From assembly GCF_018409545.1 (NCBI RefSeq), contig NZ_AP024563.1, positions 1,752,755 to 1,816,754 on the forward strand: DNA of 64,000 bases, given 5' to 3'. Shown in pieces: positions 1 through 8,385 of the stretch. A model generated the notes under the pieces. That model saw only the letters and a program-made list of their open reading frames with translations. It ran no database searches and was not told the DNA's origin. Both the position numbers and the translations under genes were made by a program. How positions within the stretch are numbered: the first letter of the stretch is position 1; each line of letters opens with the position of its first letter. The DNA is from Allochromatium tepidum. GTDB taxonomy: Bacteria; Pseudomonadota; Gammaproteobacteria; Chromatiales; Chromatiaceae.

Positions 1-174
1 CATACCGCCGACTGGCAACTCGGTAAACCCTTCGCTCGGATCCCGACAAGCGGCGCCGGCTCCAGCAGGCGCGTCCGGACTGTCTGGAACGGCTCGCCGC
101 GATCGCCCGTCGTGCGGACGCGCGGCTCATTCTGGTTACTTGTCAGAAACGGATTCGCGAACGAGTCACTGCCG

Positions 175-627
175 ATGTGGATCAAACGTCTGCCGCTGTT
201 CATCCTGCTGTTTTCGCTCTGGCCGGTCGGACTGCTCGCCGCGCCTGAGCCGAGTTCCGAGTTCGATACGCCGCCCCAAGCCATGACCGGCACCGAGGGC
301 GAGCCGCGCGTCACGCTTCAGCTCTTCTGGTCGCGCAACTGTCCGCACTGTCGCTCGGCGCTCAGCTTCATCGAGACCCTGCGCGAGCGCGAACCCCGGC
401 TCGACATCCAGACCTTCGATCTGCCCCAGGATCGCGCCAATCTCCAGCGCTATGTCGAGCAGGCGAGCGCACTCGGGGAAGAGGCGACGGCAGTACCGGC
501 CTTCTTCGTCTGCGGGCGGATGCTGACCGGGTTCGACAGTGCGGAAGGGATCGGGCTGCTGATCGTCGCGCTGCCGGCGACCCGGCTCATTGCGCGTCTG
601 ACCCGTCCCGGCAGGAATCCGGCATGA
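175..627 (+). CDS. secreted thioredoxin-fold protein with CPHC motif
   Basis: A 150-residue protein with an N-terminal hydrophobic signal segment (about residues 5-22) ending in an Ala-rich cleavage region, so it is probably exported. The mature part carries a redox-type CPHC motif at residues 56-59 and a Val-Pro pair near residue 108 that fits the cis-proline of the thioredoxin fold. It is likely a periplasmic thiol oxidoreductase or thiol-binding protein; the substrate is unknown. ATG 175 is preferred over an in-frame GTG at 112 because the signal peptide then starts at the N-terminus. The 3' end overlaps the convergent EAL gene by about 40 bases. Bases 1-174 hold no gene I can assign. Confidence 0.75.
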   Translation: MWIKRLPLFILLFSLWPVGLLAAPEPSSEFDTPPQAMTGTEGEPRVTLQLFWSRNCPHCRSALSFIETLREREPRLDIQTFDLPQDRANLQRYVEQASALGEEATAVPAFFVCGRMLTGFDSAEGIGLLIVALPATRLIARLTRPGRNPA

Positions 628-2371
628 CGTGCGTCGGGCCGTTCGGTTCGTGCCGCAGCACTAGGCCGGAGGCACTCTGCTTGGCGGCATGCTTGAGTTC
701 GGCGATGGTGCGGCCGAGTTCGTCGCCGTCGCTGTAGTCGTCGCCCGGACGGATCTCCAAGAGCGCCACACTACAGCGCATCAGCGGCATCTCCCGGAGC
801 TGACCATAGCGGTCCCTGGCCTGGAGATGACCGCGCCGGCGATCCTCGGGGTCATAGAGACTCTGGACATCGATCCGGAACTTCTCCAGCAGCCGTTCGA
901 GCCGCTCCAGCACAGTGACCAGGGATGCGTCCCGGATGCCCGCGAAGAAGTCGTCCCCGCCGACATGCCCGACGAACCAGCCGTGCTGTTCCAGCTCGGC
1001 GCGCAACAGGTCGGCGAAGAGCCGGATGGCGCGATCCCCGCGCCGAAAGCCGTAGTAATCGTTGAACGCCTTGAAGTTGTCGAAGTCGATGTAGGCCAGA
1101 TGCCAGGTATGATCGCGCTCGCTGATCGCACGCGAGACGAAGCGATGGATGGGATTGTTGCCGGGGAGCTTGGTCAGAGGGTTCTGATCGCGCGCCACGG
1201 CCAGATTCTTCTGCTCGACGAGCTTGAGCAGCGAGGTCGCGGAGATGAACCCCTGATAGCGCCCATCGCGGGTGATGAGGACGCCGGCCGTGTCTGAGGC
1301 CGCCGAATAGGCTTCCAGCAGCCGATCGATGGGATCATGGATATCGACCAGGGGGCAGGGCCGGACGAAGTCGCACACCTGGCGCGCAAAGGCACGATTG
1401 ACGATGAGGTCGCGCCCATAGGCCGAATAGATGAAGTCCTTGATGTCGGACTCATGCACCAATCCCAACGGCCGATCGGCGTCGTCGAGCACCGGGACGA
1501 TGTGATGATTCTTGTCGCGCCGCATCGCCTCGAACAACCGTCCGATGCCCTCGCTGACGCGGATCGGCGGAATGGACTCCAGGAAGGATTCGATCAGCCC
1601 CAGATCGCCGGGCAGTTCGCGCTGGTTGCGTTGGTGGATCTCGGCGACCAGGGTGTAATCGGAGAGTAGGGCGTCCGGATCGAGCTGGGGCCGGGCGATC
1701 AGATACCCCTGAGCCAGATCGCAGCCGATCTCGCGACAGGTCAGGAGTTCGCCCGCGGTCTCGATGCCCTTGGCGATGACCTGGACGTTGAGCTGATGGG
1801 CCAGTTGGACGGCGTTGGCGACGATCGAGCGCTTGCGATGATCGGTGTCGATCCCCTGGACGAGGACGCGATCGAGCTTGATGTGGTCGGGCGGGTACTC
1901 ATAGAGCCGGCGCAGTCCGGAGTGCCCGTCACCGAAGTCGTCGATGGCGACGTGGAGTCGGTGCCGGCGATAGCCGTTGATCATGGGGCCGAGATCGGGA
2001 TGACGGGTGTGGTCGACGTCTTTGGAGAGTTCGAGACAGAGATTGTCGGGTCTCAGGCCGGGATGCGTGAGCCAGTCGAGCGCGCGCCGGCCATGATCGC
2101 CGTCGATCAGATGCGGATCCAGGTTGAAGAACAGGCGGTAGCGCGGCGCATTCGGCAAGGCGGCGAAACGGCTGACCGCCAGGGTGCCGAGCATCGCGTC
2201 CAGCGTCGCTGAGAGTTTCTGTTTGCGTGCCTGCTTGAGCAGGGCTTGGACAGTCTCGAATCCCAACCGGTCCCAGCCGCGCAGCAGCGCCTCGTAGCCG
2301 AAGACACTGCCGGTGTGGATGTTGACGATGGGTTGCAGGGCGTAGGTCAGGGTGTCGCGAGCTCGGGACAT
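587..2371 (-). CDS. EAL-CBS-GGDEF cyclic-di-GMP signalling protein
   Basis: Predicted cytoplasmic c-di-GMP enzyme. Order of domains: an EAL phosphodiesterase domain (about residues 5-245, EALLR at 27, NLDPHL, IDDFGDG, IKLD), a tandem CBS pair (about 260-390), then a GGDEF domain whose signature is GGDDF. The EAL domain has AKGIET where AEGVET is usual, so its activity could be altered; GGDDF may or may not be catalytic. This EAL-CBS-GGDEF order is seen in YfgF/CBS-type turnover proteins, where CBS domains sense nucleotides. Start is uncertain: ATG 2371 is used because the EAL domain begins just after it; ATG 2416 and GTG 2428 are in frame upstream, and none has a clear ribosome-binding site. 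Divergent from the GT2 gene. Confidence 0.88.
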   Translation of the reverse strand: MSRARDTLTYALQPIVNIHTGSVFGYEALLRGWDRLGFETVQALLKQARKQKLSATLDAMLGTLAVSRFAALPNAPRYRLFFNLDPHLIDGDHGRRALDWLTHPGLRPDNLCLELSKDVDHTRHPDLGPMINGYRRHRLHVAIDDFGDGHSGLRRLYEYPPDHIKLDRVLVQGIDTDHRKRSIVANAVQLAHQLNVQVIAKGIETAGELLTCREIGCDLAQGYLIARPQLDPDALLSDYTLVAEIHQRNQRELPGDLGLIESFLESIPPIRVSEGIGRLFEAMRRDKNHHIVPVLDDADRPLGLVHESDIKDFIYSAYGRDLIVNRAFARQVCDFVRPCPLVDIHDPIDRLLEAYSAASDTAGVLITRDGRYQGFISATSLLKLVEQKNLAVARDQNPLTKLPGNNPIHRFVSRAISERDHTWHLAYIDFDNFKAFNDYYGFRRGDRAIRLFADLLRAELEQHGWFVGHVGGDDFFAGIRDASLVTVLERLERLLEKFRIDVQSLYDPEDRRRGHLQARDRYGQLREMPLMRCSVALLEIRPGDDYSDGDELGRTIAELKHAAKQSASGLVLRHEPNGPTHVMPDSCRDGSDAQ

Positions 2372-2657
2372 GAACTCATTGGTGTGATCGGACTTCGCTG
2401 TGGATCGTGCGCGCATATTGCCGGCCACCGTCGTTCAGGTACCGGCCGACCCATGACAACGGGGGCGGCCGGATCTGAGCCGTCTGATTTGAGTCGATTC
2501 TGCTCCGACGCTGACGATTAGACCAGAGCCATATGAAGGATTGATGACCACACGCCCAGAGTGTGAAAGCGTTCCCATGTGTTGAATTTTCACTCCGGAC
2601 CCTTTAGCTTCCCCGCGCTGGGGCGGCGTTGCCCCGAATCCCAGGGTCGACCGTCCG

Positions 2658-3680
2658 ATGTCCAGTTCCACTGCCACGCCCGAGCGCGCCGAACGGCGTC
2701 CCCGGCTCTCGATCGTCATTCCGCTCTATCAGGAGGTCGACAACGTCGAGCCGTTGCTGGCGCGGGTGCACGAGGGGATGGCGGACTATCGCGGCGACTG
2801 GGAGCTGATCTGTGTCGACGACGGTAGCCGTGACGGCACCGGCGCACGCCTGCGGACCCTGGCCGAACGCACCGGCTCGCATGTGCGCGTCATCCGGTTG
2901 CGGCGCAACTTCGGCCAGACGGCGGCCATGCAGGCCGGACTCGACGCGGCGCGCGGCGAGCTGATCGCCACGCTCGACGGCGATTTGCAGAACGATCCGG
3001 CCGACATTCCGCGCCTGGTCGACGAGCTGCTGGAACGCGATCTGGATCTGTTGCAGGGCTGGCGGCGTCGGCGTCAAGACGATCTGCTGCTGCGCAAGAT
3101 CCCCTCGCGTCTGGCCAATGCGCTCATCGGGCGGGTGACGGGCGTGGCGCTGCACGACTATGGATGCAGTCTCAAGGTCTATCGCGCCGAGGTCATCCGC
3201 GAGGTGCGGCTGTTCGGTGAGATGCACCGCTTCATCCCGGTGTGGGTGGCGGCCGTGACCGCACCCGAGCGCATCGGTGAGACCGAGGTCAATCATCAGG
3301 CGCGCCGGTTCGGGGTGTCCAAGTACGGGATCTCGCGCACCTTCCGGGTGCTGCTCGATCTGCTGGCGGCCTTCTTCTTCCTGCGCTTCGGCGCGCGTCC
3401 GGGGCACTTCTTCGGGTCCATCGGCATCTTCTTCGGCGTGGTCGGCGGGCTGATGATGACGCACCTACTGGTGGTCAAGTTCGTCCTGGGCGAGCCGATC
3501 GGACAGCGGCCGCTGCTGTTCACGGCGATCCTGTTTCTCGTCGTCTCGATCCAGTTCCTCACGACCGGCGTGCTCGCCGAGCTGATGACGCGGACCTTCT
3601 ATGCCGCCGGCGAGCACACCCATCATCGTATCCGCTGGGAGTCCGATCCCGAGGCGGCCGGCTGGAAGCCGCCGCGATAG
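2658..3680 (+). CDS. GT2 family polyprenyl-phosphate glycosyltransferase (ArnC/GtrB-like)
   Basis: A 340-residue inner-membrane glycosyltransferase that probably transfers a sugar from a nucleotide donor to a polyprenyl phosphate. The GT-A catalytic domain has DDGS at residues 54-57 and the metal-binding DGD at 106-108 followed by LQNDP, typical of the DPM1/ArnC/GtrB group. Two hydrophobic C-terminal segments (about 235-275 and 285-310) fit the membrane anchors of GtrB-like enzymes. An ArnT-like transferase (6677-8323) on the same strand could use the lipid-linked sugar, but a decayed defence island now lies between them. Substrate sugar unknown. Confidence 0.85.
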   Translation: MSSSTATPERAERRPRLSIVIPLYQEVDNVEPLLARVHEGMADYRGDWELICVDDGSRDGTGARLRTLAERTGSHVRVIRLRRNFGQTAAMQAGLDAARGELIATLDGDLQNDPADIPRLVDELLERDLDLLQGWRRRRQDDLLLRKIPSRLANALIGRVTGVALHDYGCSLKVYRAEVIREVRLFGEMHRFIPVWVAAVTAPERIGETEVNHQARRFGVSKYGISRTFRVLLDLLAAFFFLRFGARPGHFFGSIGIFFGVVGGLMMTHLLVVKFVLGEPIGQRPLLFTAILFLVVSIQFLTTGVLAELMTRTFYAAGEHTHHRIRWESDPEAAGWKPPR

Positions 3681-3735
3681 TGGTCGAGGTCGGTAGCGCG
3701 ACCGTATTCGTCCCCGAGGATTCATCCGATCACAA

Positions 3736-3898
3736 GGAGCGACCACGCCGCGAGGCGTCGTCCGTCACCAGGCCCTTACGGGCAGAGCCGCACGGCCCGG
3801 CAGGTGGAAAGCCTGCACCTGTTTCCGGCGGCTGCCATGTCGTAGCCGCTCTCCCTCCCCGCCCTGAAGGACGGGGCTTCTCGCGGAGGAACTGATGA
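3736..3898 (+). repeat. structured leader repeat, copy A (ends in RBS + ATG)
   Basis: About 163 bp nearly identical (about seven differences, including one single-base indel) to the reverse complement of 63025-63188. It contains several short palindromes and a strong hairpin, CCCGCCCTGAAGGACGGGG, ending about 18 bases before the ATG. It finishes with GCGGAGGAACTG and the ATG of the methyltransferase remnant at 3895. The hairpin resembles those at the ends of IS200/IS605-type elements, so it may be an element end or an omega-RNA-like relic; that origin is an inference. The reading frame is not kept between the copies, so it is probably not coding. Confidence 0.85.
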
Positions 3899-4623
3899 TC
3901 AAGGCGTTTCGGGATACCTGGGAGCTGGGCATCCATTCCTATCTGACCTATCTGCGGGATCGACTGCTGCTGGCGCGCGACAGCGGCGAACGCATCGTCG
4001 TCAGCTTCGGCCCCGAACACGCTGCGCTCGAACAGCGACAGGTCAGCAACGCCCTCAACGAGGCCGGTAACCTCTTTCCGCTGCCCACGCTGATCGTCTT
4101 CTGCGCCTTCACCTTCGACCCCGAAGCCGCCAAAGACATCGACGCCATCAAAGGCATCACCGCGCTCAAAGCGCAGATGAACACCGACCTGCTGACCGAA
4201 GATCTCAAAAAAGCCCGCGCCGTCAATCAGAGCTTCTGGCTCATGGGCCAGCCGGACATCGAAGTCCGCCGCCGCGCCGACGGACGCTTCGAGGTCGAAG
4301 TGCACGGCTTCGACTATTTCGACACCGCCAAGGGCGAACTCATCTCCGGCGGCAAACGCCGCATCGCCCTCTGGGCGCTGGATACCGACTACGACGAACG
4401 CAGTCTGTTTCCGCGTCAGGTGTTCTTCCCCATGGCCGGCAAGGGTGAAGGCTGGGACAAGCTCAAAAAGAACCTCCGCGCCGAACTCGATGAAACCCGT
4501 CTGCGCGCCTTCCACGGCACCGTCAGCCTGCCTTTCACAGCGGGCGAACACCGCCGCATCGCGGTCAAGATCATCGACGATCGCGGGATCGAGTCGTTGA
4601 AGGTCGTGAGTCTGGAGGTCTGA
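3895..4623 (+). pseudogene. remnant of Mod-type adenine DNA methyltransferase (type III-like RM)
   Basis: The open frame begins with IKAFRDTWELGIHSYLTYL, which I recognise from the middle of large Mod-type methyltransferases (COG2189-like). After the ARD at about residue 28 it jumps to the C-terminal part of the same family (SGERIVVSFGPEH, SFWLMGQPDIEV, HGFDYFD, FPRQVFFP, RIAVKIIDDRGIESL). The SAM-binding and DPPY-type catalytic motifs are absent, so it cannot methylate DNA. The original 5' end is replaced by leader repeat A, which supplies the ribosome-binding site and ATG, and an internal deletion joins near 3977-3990. The remaining 242 codons are open and could still be translated. Followed after 2 bases by the AAA ATPase. 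Confidence 0.75.
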
Positions 4624-4625
4624 CT

Positions 4626-5819
4626 ATGCAGATCGAATCCATCCGGCTGAAAAACTTCCGCGCCTTTCAGGACGTGCACCTGAAGAACATCCCGCGCTTT
4701 TGCGTCCTGGTGGGCGCCAACGGCACCGGCAAAAGCACGCTGTTCTCGGTGTTTGCCTTCCTGCGCGATGCCATGACGACCAATGTCACGGCGGCGCTGG
4801 GACGTCTGGGCGGCAGTCGCGGCCTGGCCGAGGTGCGTAGCCGGGGCCGCTCCGACCCGATCGAAATCGAGATCAAGTTTCGCGCGACCCTGACCAAAGG
4901 ACAGTCGCGACGCATCACCTATGAGCTGCATATCGACGAGCAAAACGGCCGCCCGGTGGTCAAGCGCGAGATCCTGCAATACCGACGCGGCAGCCGTGGC
5001 CAGCCCTGGCGCTATCTGGATTTCACCTGCGGCGCGGGCGAGGCCGTGACCAACGAACTGGAATCCGTGACCGACGAAACCCAGTTGCGCCGCGAACAGC
5101 AGACCCTGAAAAGCCCCGATATCCTGGCGATCAAGGCGCTTGCACAGTTCGAGCGCTTTCCCGCCGTGGTGGCGCTCGGCAACCTGATCGAGAACTGGCA
5201 TCTGTCGGACTTCCATATCAGCCGCGCACGACCCGAGGCCGAGGCGGGCTATGCCGAACACCTGTCGCGCGAGGGCGATAATCTGTCGCTGGTCGTGGAT
5301 TATCTCTACCGGCAGCATCCGACCGTTTTTCGGCGGATACTGGATCGCTTGAAGGATTGCGTGCCCGGCATCACCCAGGTCGAGGCCAAGATCACCGAGG
5401 AAGGCCGTGTCCTGCTCAAGTTTCAGGATGGCGCCTTCGAAGATCCCTTTCTGGCGCGCTATGTCTCGGACGGCACCATCAAGATGCTGGCCTATCTGGT
5501 GCTGCTCCATGACCCGAAGCCGCATCCCCTGCTGTGCGTGGAAGAGCCCGAGAATCAGCTCTATCCCTCGCTGCTCTGGGATCTGGCCGAGGAGTTCCGT
5601 GCCTACGCACAGCGCGGCGGGCAGGTGTTCGTCACCACGCACTCGCCCGATTTCCTCAACGCCATCCATCTCGACGAGGTGTTCTGGCTGGTCAAGGAGC
5701 AGGGCTACACCAAGGCATATCGGGCAGCGAACAATGTGCAGATCAAGGCGTACATGGATGGAGGAGACCAGATGGGATATCTCTGGAAACAAGGATTCTT
5801 CCCAGGGGTCGATCCATGA
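4626..5819 (+). CDS. AAA/ABC-type ATPase of defence-associated family (AAA_21-like)
   Basis: A 397-residue soluble ATPase of the RecF/OLD-like ABC class. Visible motifs: Walker A GANGTGKST (about residues 33-41), a degenerate signature around YVSDGTIKMLAYL, Walker B LLCVEEPENQLYP and the H-loop VTTHSPDFL. The long middle insert is typical of these ATPases. GGAGG lies 8 bases before ATG 4626. Its stop overlaps the start of the DUF4276 partner (ATGA), and ATPase-DUF4276 pairs recur in defence loci; by analogy the ATPase senses infection and licenses the partner. Here it is the only undamaged gene of a four-gene module. No lesion is visible, but function without its partner is doubtful. Confidence 0.85.
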   Translation: MQIESIRLKNFRAFQDVHLKNIPRFCVLVGANGTGKSTLFSVFAFLRDAMTTNVTAALGRLGGSRGLAEVRSRGRSDPIEIEIKFRATLTKGQSRRITYELHIDEQNGRPVVKREILQYRRGSRGQPWRYLDFTCGAGEAVTNELESVTDETQLRREQQTLKSPDILAIKALAQFERFPAVVALGNLIENWHLSDFHISRARPEAEAGYAEHLSREGDNLSLVVDYLYRQHPTVFRRILDRLKDCVPGITQVEAKITEEGRVLLKFQDGAFEDPFLARYVSDGTIKMLAYLVLLHDPKPHPLLCVEEPENQLYPSLLWDLAEEFRAYAQRGGQVFVTTHSPDFLNAIHLDEVFWLVKEQGYTKAYRAANNVQIKAYMDGGDQMGYLWKQGFFPGVDP

Positions 5820-6200
5820 TCGAGCATCTGGTGTTTCTGCTAGGACAGCGGCGATTGTGTGCGCATCAAGCAACATCTGGCCGATTTGTGCACTCAGGCC
5901 GGCAAGTCCGAAGCCATCGTGCGAATCGCCTGCCGCGAACTGGAAGCCTTCTTTGTCGGTGACTGGCAAGCGGTGGCCGAGGCGTTCGACAAGCCCGCGC
6001 TGGCCGCCAACGACCGCAAGGCCAAGTATCGCAACCCGGATGCGCTCGGCACGCCATCGCGTGAACTGCAACGCGCCATCCCAACCTATCAAAAACGCGA
6101 CGGCGCACGACGGATCGCGCCGCGTCTGGTTCCCGAGCGCAATCGATCACTGAGCTTTCAGGCACTCTATCGATCCCTGACCACTCTGGTGGAGCCATGA
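5816..6200 (+). pseudogene. DUF4276-family protein with frameshifting internal deletion
   Basis: The gene starts at ATG 5816 inside the ATPase stop (ATGA overlap) and reads MIEHLVFLL, the usual start of DUF4276 proteins. At about 5841-5844 the family sequence continues in another frame: DSGDCVRIK followed by VRIACRELEAFFVGDW and a C-terminal SLSFQALYRSL, up to the stop at 6198-6200. Intact members carry tens of further residues between these two blocks, so a deletion that is not a multiple of three has removed the middle. A GTG at 5859 could still start a 113-codon C-terminal fragment. DUF4276 proteins pair with AAA ATPases in defence loci; an effector role is inferred from that context. Confidence 0.75.
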
Positions 6201-6534
6201 CACGCTCGCAGTCACTTATCATCAACTCCCCCTTCGAGCGCCCGACACACCACTGGCGCCGCGCCGGCGACAGCCGGCTGGAGCTGATCGCGGGCCGTCG
6301 CCCCGCCGGTTATGAAATCTTCGACACCCGCAACAACACCGTGCGCACGGCGAGGACTCGGAGCAGAACCGCGCCAAGCGGATGGCGCTCGACGCCTGGG
6401 TGCGCGCGGTCAATGCGCGCGGCGGTTTCGGCGTCTGGTGCTGAGACGTGGTCAAAGCTGAGCCTGCGCGGCTGGACGATGTGATCTCGCATCACGCCCG
6501 CACGGCCATGCCGAGCGAACCGCTTGGCGAATGA
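6197..6534 (+). pseudogene. relic of DEAD/DEAH-helicase restriction endonuclease (type III Res-like)
   Basis: ATG 6197 opens LIINSPFERPTHHW and PAGYEIFDTRNNTVRT, the N-terminus of a large restriction helicase/endonuclease. Near 6347-6352 the sequence switches frame to the extreme C-terminus of the same family: EQNRAKRMALDAWVRAVNA, then GGFGVWC and DVVKAEPARLDDVISHHA, ending at TGA 6532-6534. Members of this family are normally around 900-1000 residues, so nearly the whole helicase/nuclease body is gone. The C-terminal frame also has an in-frame TGA at 6442-6444 where Trp is expected. The start overlaps the DUF4276 stop by 4 bases, as in an intact operon. Confidence 0.78.
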
Positions 6535-6676
6535 CCGGCTGATGGTCGATCATCGGCCTGGAATCCTTTTATCAACCAACCTGAACGGAGGACGCGAGAA
6601 CGGGGGGCCGAACCGCGAGCGATGCGGTACACGCTCCCGCCCGGCATTGAAGCGCCGGGATCTCTCGCACAAGATC

Positions 6677-8323
6677 ATGAATACAGATGCGCTCCCGATG
6701 AAGGACGCCGCGCCCAATAGCCGGCGCGGTGTGATGCGACGGGTGATGACCTCGCCCGCACTGCTGGCTCTGGTGGTGGTCCTGAGCTTCTTCTGGCAAC
6801 TGGGCGCGATGCCGCTCTACGATCTCGACGAAGGGGCCTTCACCGAGGCCACGCGCGAGATGCTCGCCGGCGGCAACTACATCACGCCACACCGCGACGG
6901 CGAGCCGCGCTACGACAAGCCGGTACTCATCTACTGGGCTCAGGCGGTCTCGACCCGGGTGGTCGGTTTCGACGAATTCGGGCTGCGGCTGCCCTCGGCG
7001 CTGGCCGCGAGCGTCTGGGTGCTGGCGCTGTGGTTCTTCGTGCGCGAGCGTCTGGACGCACCGACGGCGACCGTGGCCGGGCTGGCGCTGGCGCTCAGTC
7101 TCCAGGTGTCGCTGATCGGCAAGGCGGCGGTGGCCGATGCCTTGCTCAACCTCTTCATCGCGCTGACGTTCTTCGAGATCTATCGCTACTGGCTGGCACT
7201 CGATTTCAAGGCCGGCCGACGTTTCGTACTGCGCGCCTATCTGTGGATGGGACTCGGGTTCCTCACCAAGGGGCCGGTGGCGGTCTTCTTCCCGGTGGTC
7301 GTCAGCCTGCTGTTCGTGCTGTCGAGCCTCCGCTGGTCGAAAGCCAGTGTGCTGGCGCTCTGGTACTGGCTGCGCGCGGCCTTCTATCCGCTCGGCTGGT
7401 TGATCTTCCTGCTGGTGGCCGGCCCCTGGTATCTGGCCATCTATCTCGACGACGGCGCCGGCTTCTTCAAGAGTTTCTTCCTACAGCACAACCTCGGCCG
7501 CTTCGAGGGGGCCATGCACGATCACGGCGGCTTCCCCGGCTATTACCTGGTCATGCTGCCGGTCATCCTGCTGCCGTTCACCGGCTGGATGCTGAGTCTG
7601 TTCAAGCGCTACCGCTCGGCCTGGCTGGATCCGCTCGATCGCTTCCTCTGGATCTGGTTCCTGGTGGTGCTGGTCTTCTTCTCGTTCTCCGGCACCCAGC
7701 TTCCGCACTATCTGCTCTATGGCGCCACGCCGCTGTTCATCCTCATGGCGCGGCATCGCGAGGCCCTGACCAATCGCTGGCTGGCGTTCGTGCCGCCGCT
7801 GGTCTTCTTCGGTCTGCTGTTGATTCTGCCGTTCGTCCTGGATGTCGCCATGGTGGTGTCCGCTCGGCCCTATGACGCTATTCTCTTCGAGGAAGCACGG
7901 CACGCGATCACGCTCGAATACGGCATCGCCGCCCTGGGCGGACTGCTGCTGACGGCGCTGATGCTGCGCTGGTCGAGTCCGCCGCTGTGGCAGCGGCTGG
8001 TGCTGGTGGGGCTGGTGCAGACGCTGGTGGTCTACGGCGAGGTGGCGCCGCGCGTGCTCGACACGCTCCAGGCGCCGGTGAAGGAGGCCGCGCTGATCGC
8101 CAAGCAGACGCAGTTGCCGACCGTGGTCTATCGCACCTCGATGCCGAGTTTCAGCGTCTATCGCGAGGCGATCACGCCCAATCGAGCGCCCAAGCCGGGT
8201 GAATTGGTGTTCCTGCGCGTCGACAAGCTCGAGCCTCTGACACAAGAGCATCCCGAGCTGGATCTGGAGCTGGTCTACCATCGCGGGCATGTGGCGCTGC
8301 TGCGGGCGCGGCCGGGCGATTGA
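6677..8323 (+). CDS. ArnT-like membrane glycosyltransferase (GT83/PMT family)
   Basis: A 548-residue polytopic membrane protein of the ArnT/PMT_2 type. The first periplasmic loop has the conserved acidic stretch LYDLDEGAFTEATREML, expected to bind substrate and metal, followed by RYDKPVLIYW. About eleven or twelve hydrophobic segments precede a C-terminal periplasmic part. Such enzymes move a sugar from a polyprenyl-phosphate carrier to lipid A or another envelope acceptor. The GT2 gene at 2658 may make the donor. ATG 6677 is chosen because the membrane domain follows soon after; in-frame alternatives exist up to 6524, which would overlap the restriction relic. Confidence 0.82.
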   Translation: MNTDALPMKDAAPNSRRGVMRRVMTSPALLALVVVLSFFWQLGAMPLYDLDEGAFTEATREMLAGGNYITPHRDGEPRYDKPVLIYWAQAVSTRVVGFDEFGLRLPSALAASVWVLALWFFVRERLDAPTATVAGLALALSLQVSLIGKAAVADALLNLFIALTFFEIYRYWLALDFKAGRRFVLRAYLWMGLGFLTKGPVAVFFPVVVSLLFVLSSLRWSKASVLALWYWLRAAFYPLGWLIFLLVAGPWYLAIYLDDGAGFFKSFFLQHNLGRFEGAMHDHGGFPGYYLVMLPVILLPFTGWMLSLFKRYRSAWLDPLDRFLWIWFLVVLVFFSFSGTQLPHYLLYGATPLFILMARHREALTNRWLAFVPPLVFFGLLLILPFVLDVAMVVSARPYDAILFEEARHAITLEYGIAALGGLLLTALMLRWSSPPLWQRLVLVGLVQTLVVYGEVAPRVLDTLQAPVKEAALIAKQTQLPTVVYRTSMPSFSVYREAITPNRAPKPGELVFLRVDKLEPLTQEHPELDLELVYHRGHVALLRARPGD

Positions 8324-8385
8324 TTCCGGATCGGGAAGAGCCGGGGACCGATCAGCCCGTTCGTGGTAACAACAGGAGTCATACG

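Noticed and set aside
1-174. Coding tail of an upstream gene
   Set aside because: Plus-strand frames are open for short distances but none shows a recognisable protein, and the window edge prevents a decision.
5859-6200. A complete small gene starting at GTG 5859
   Set aside because: The sequence DSGDC just before it belongs to the same DUF4276 family, so this is the tail of a deleted gene rather than a native short gene.
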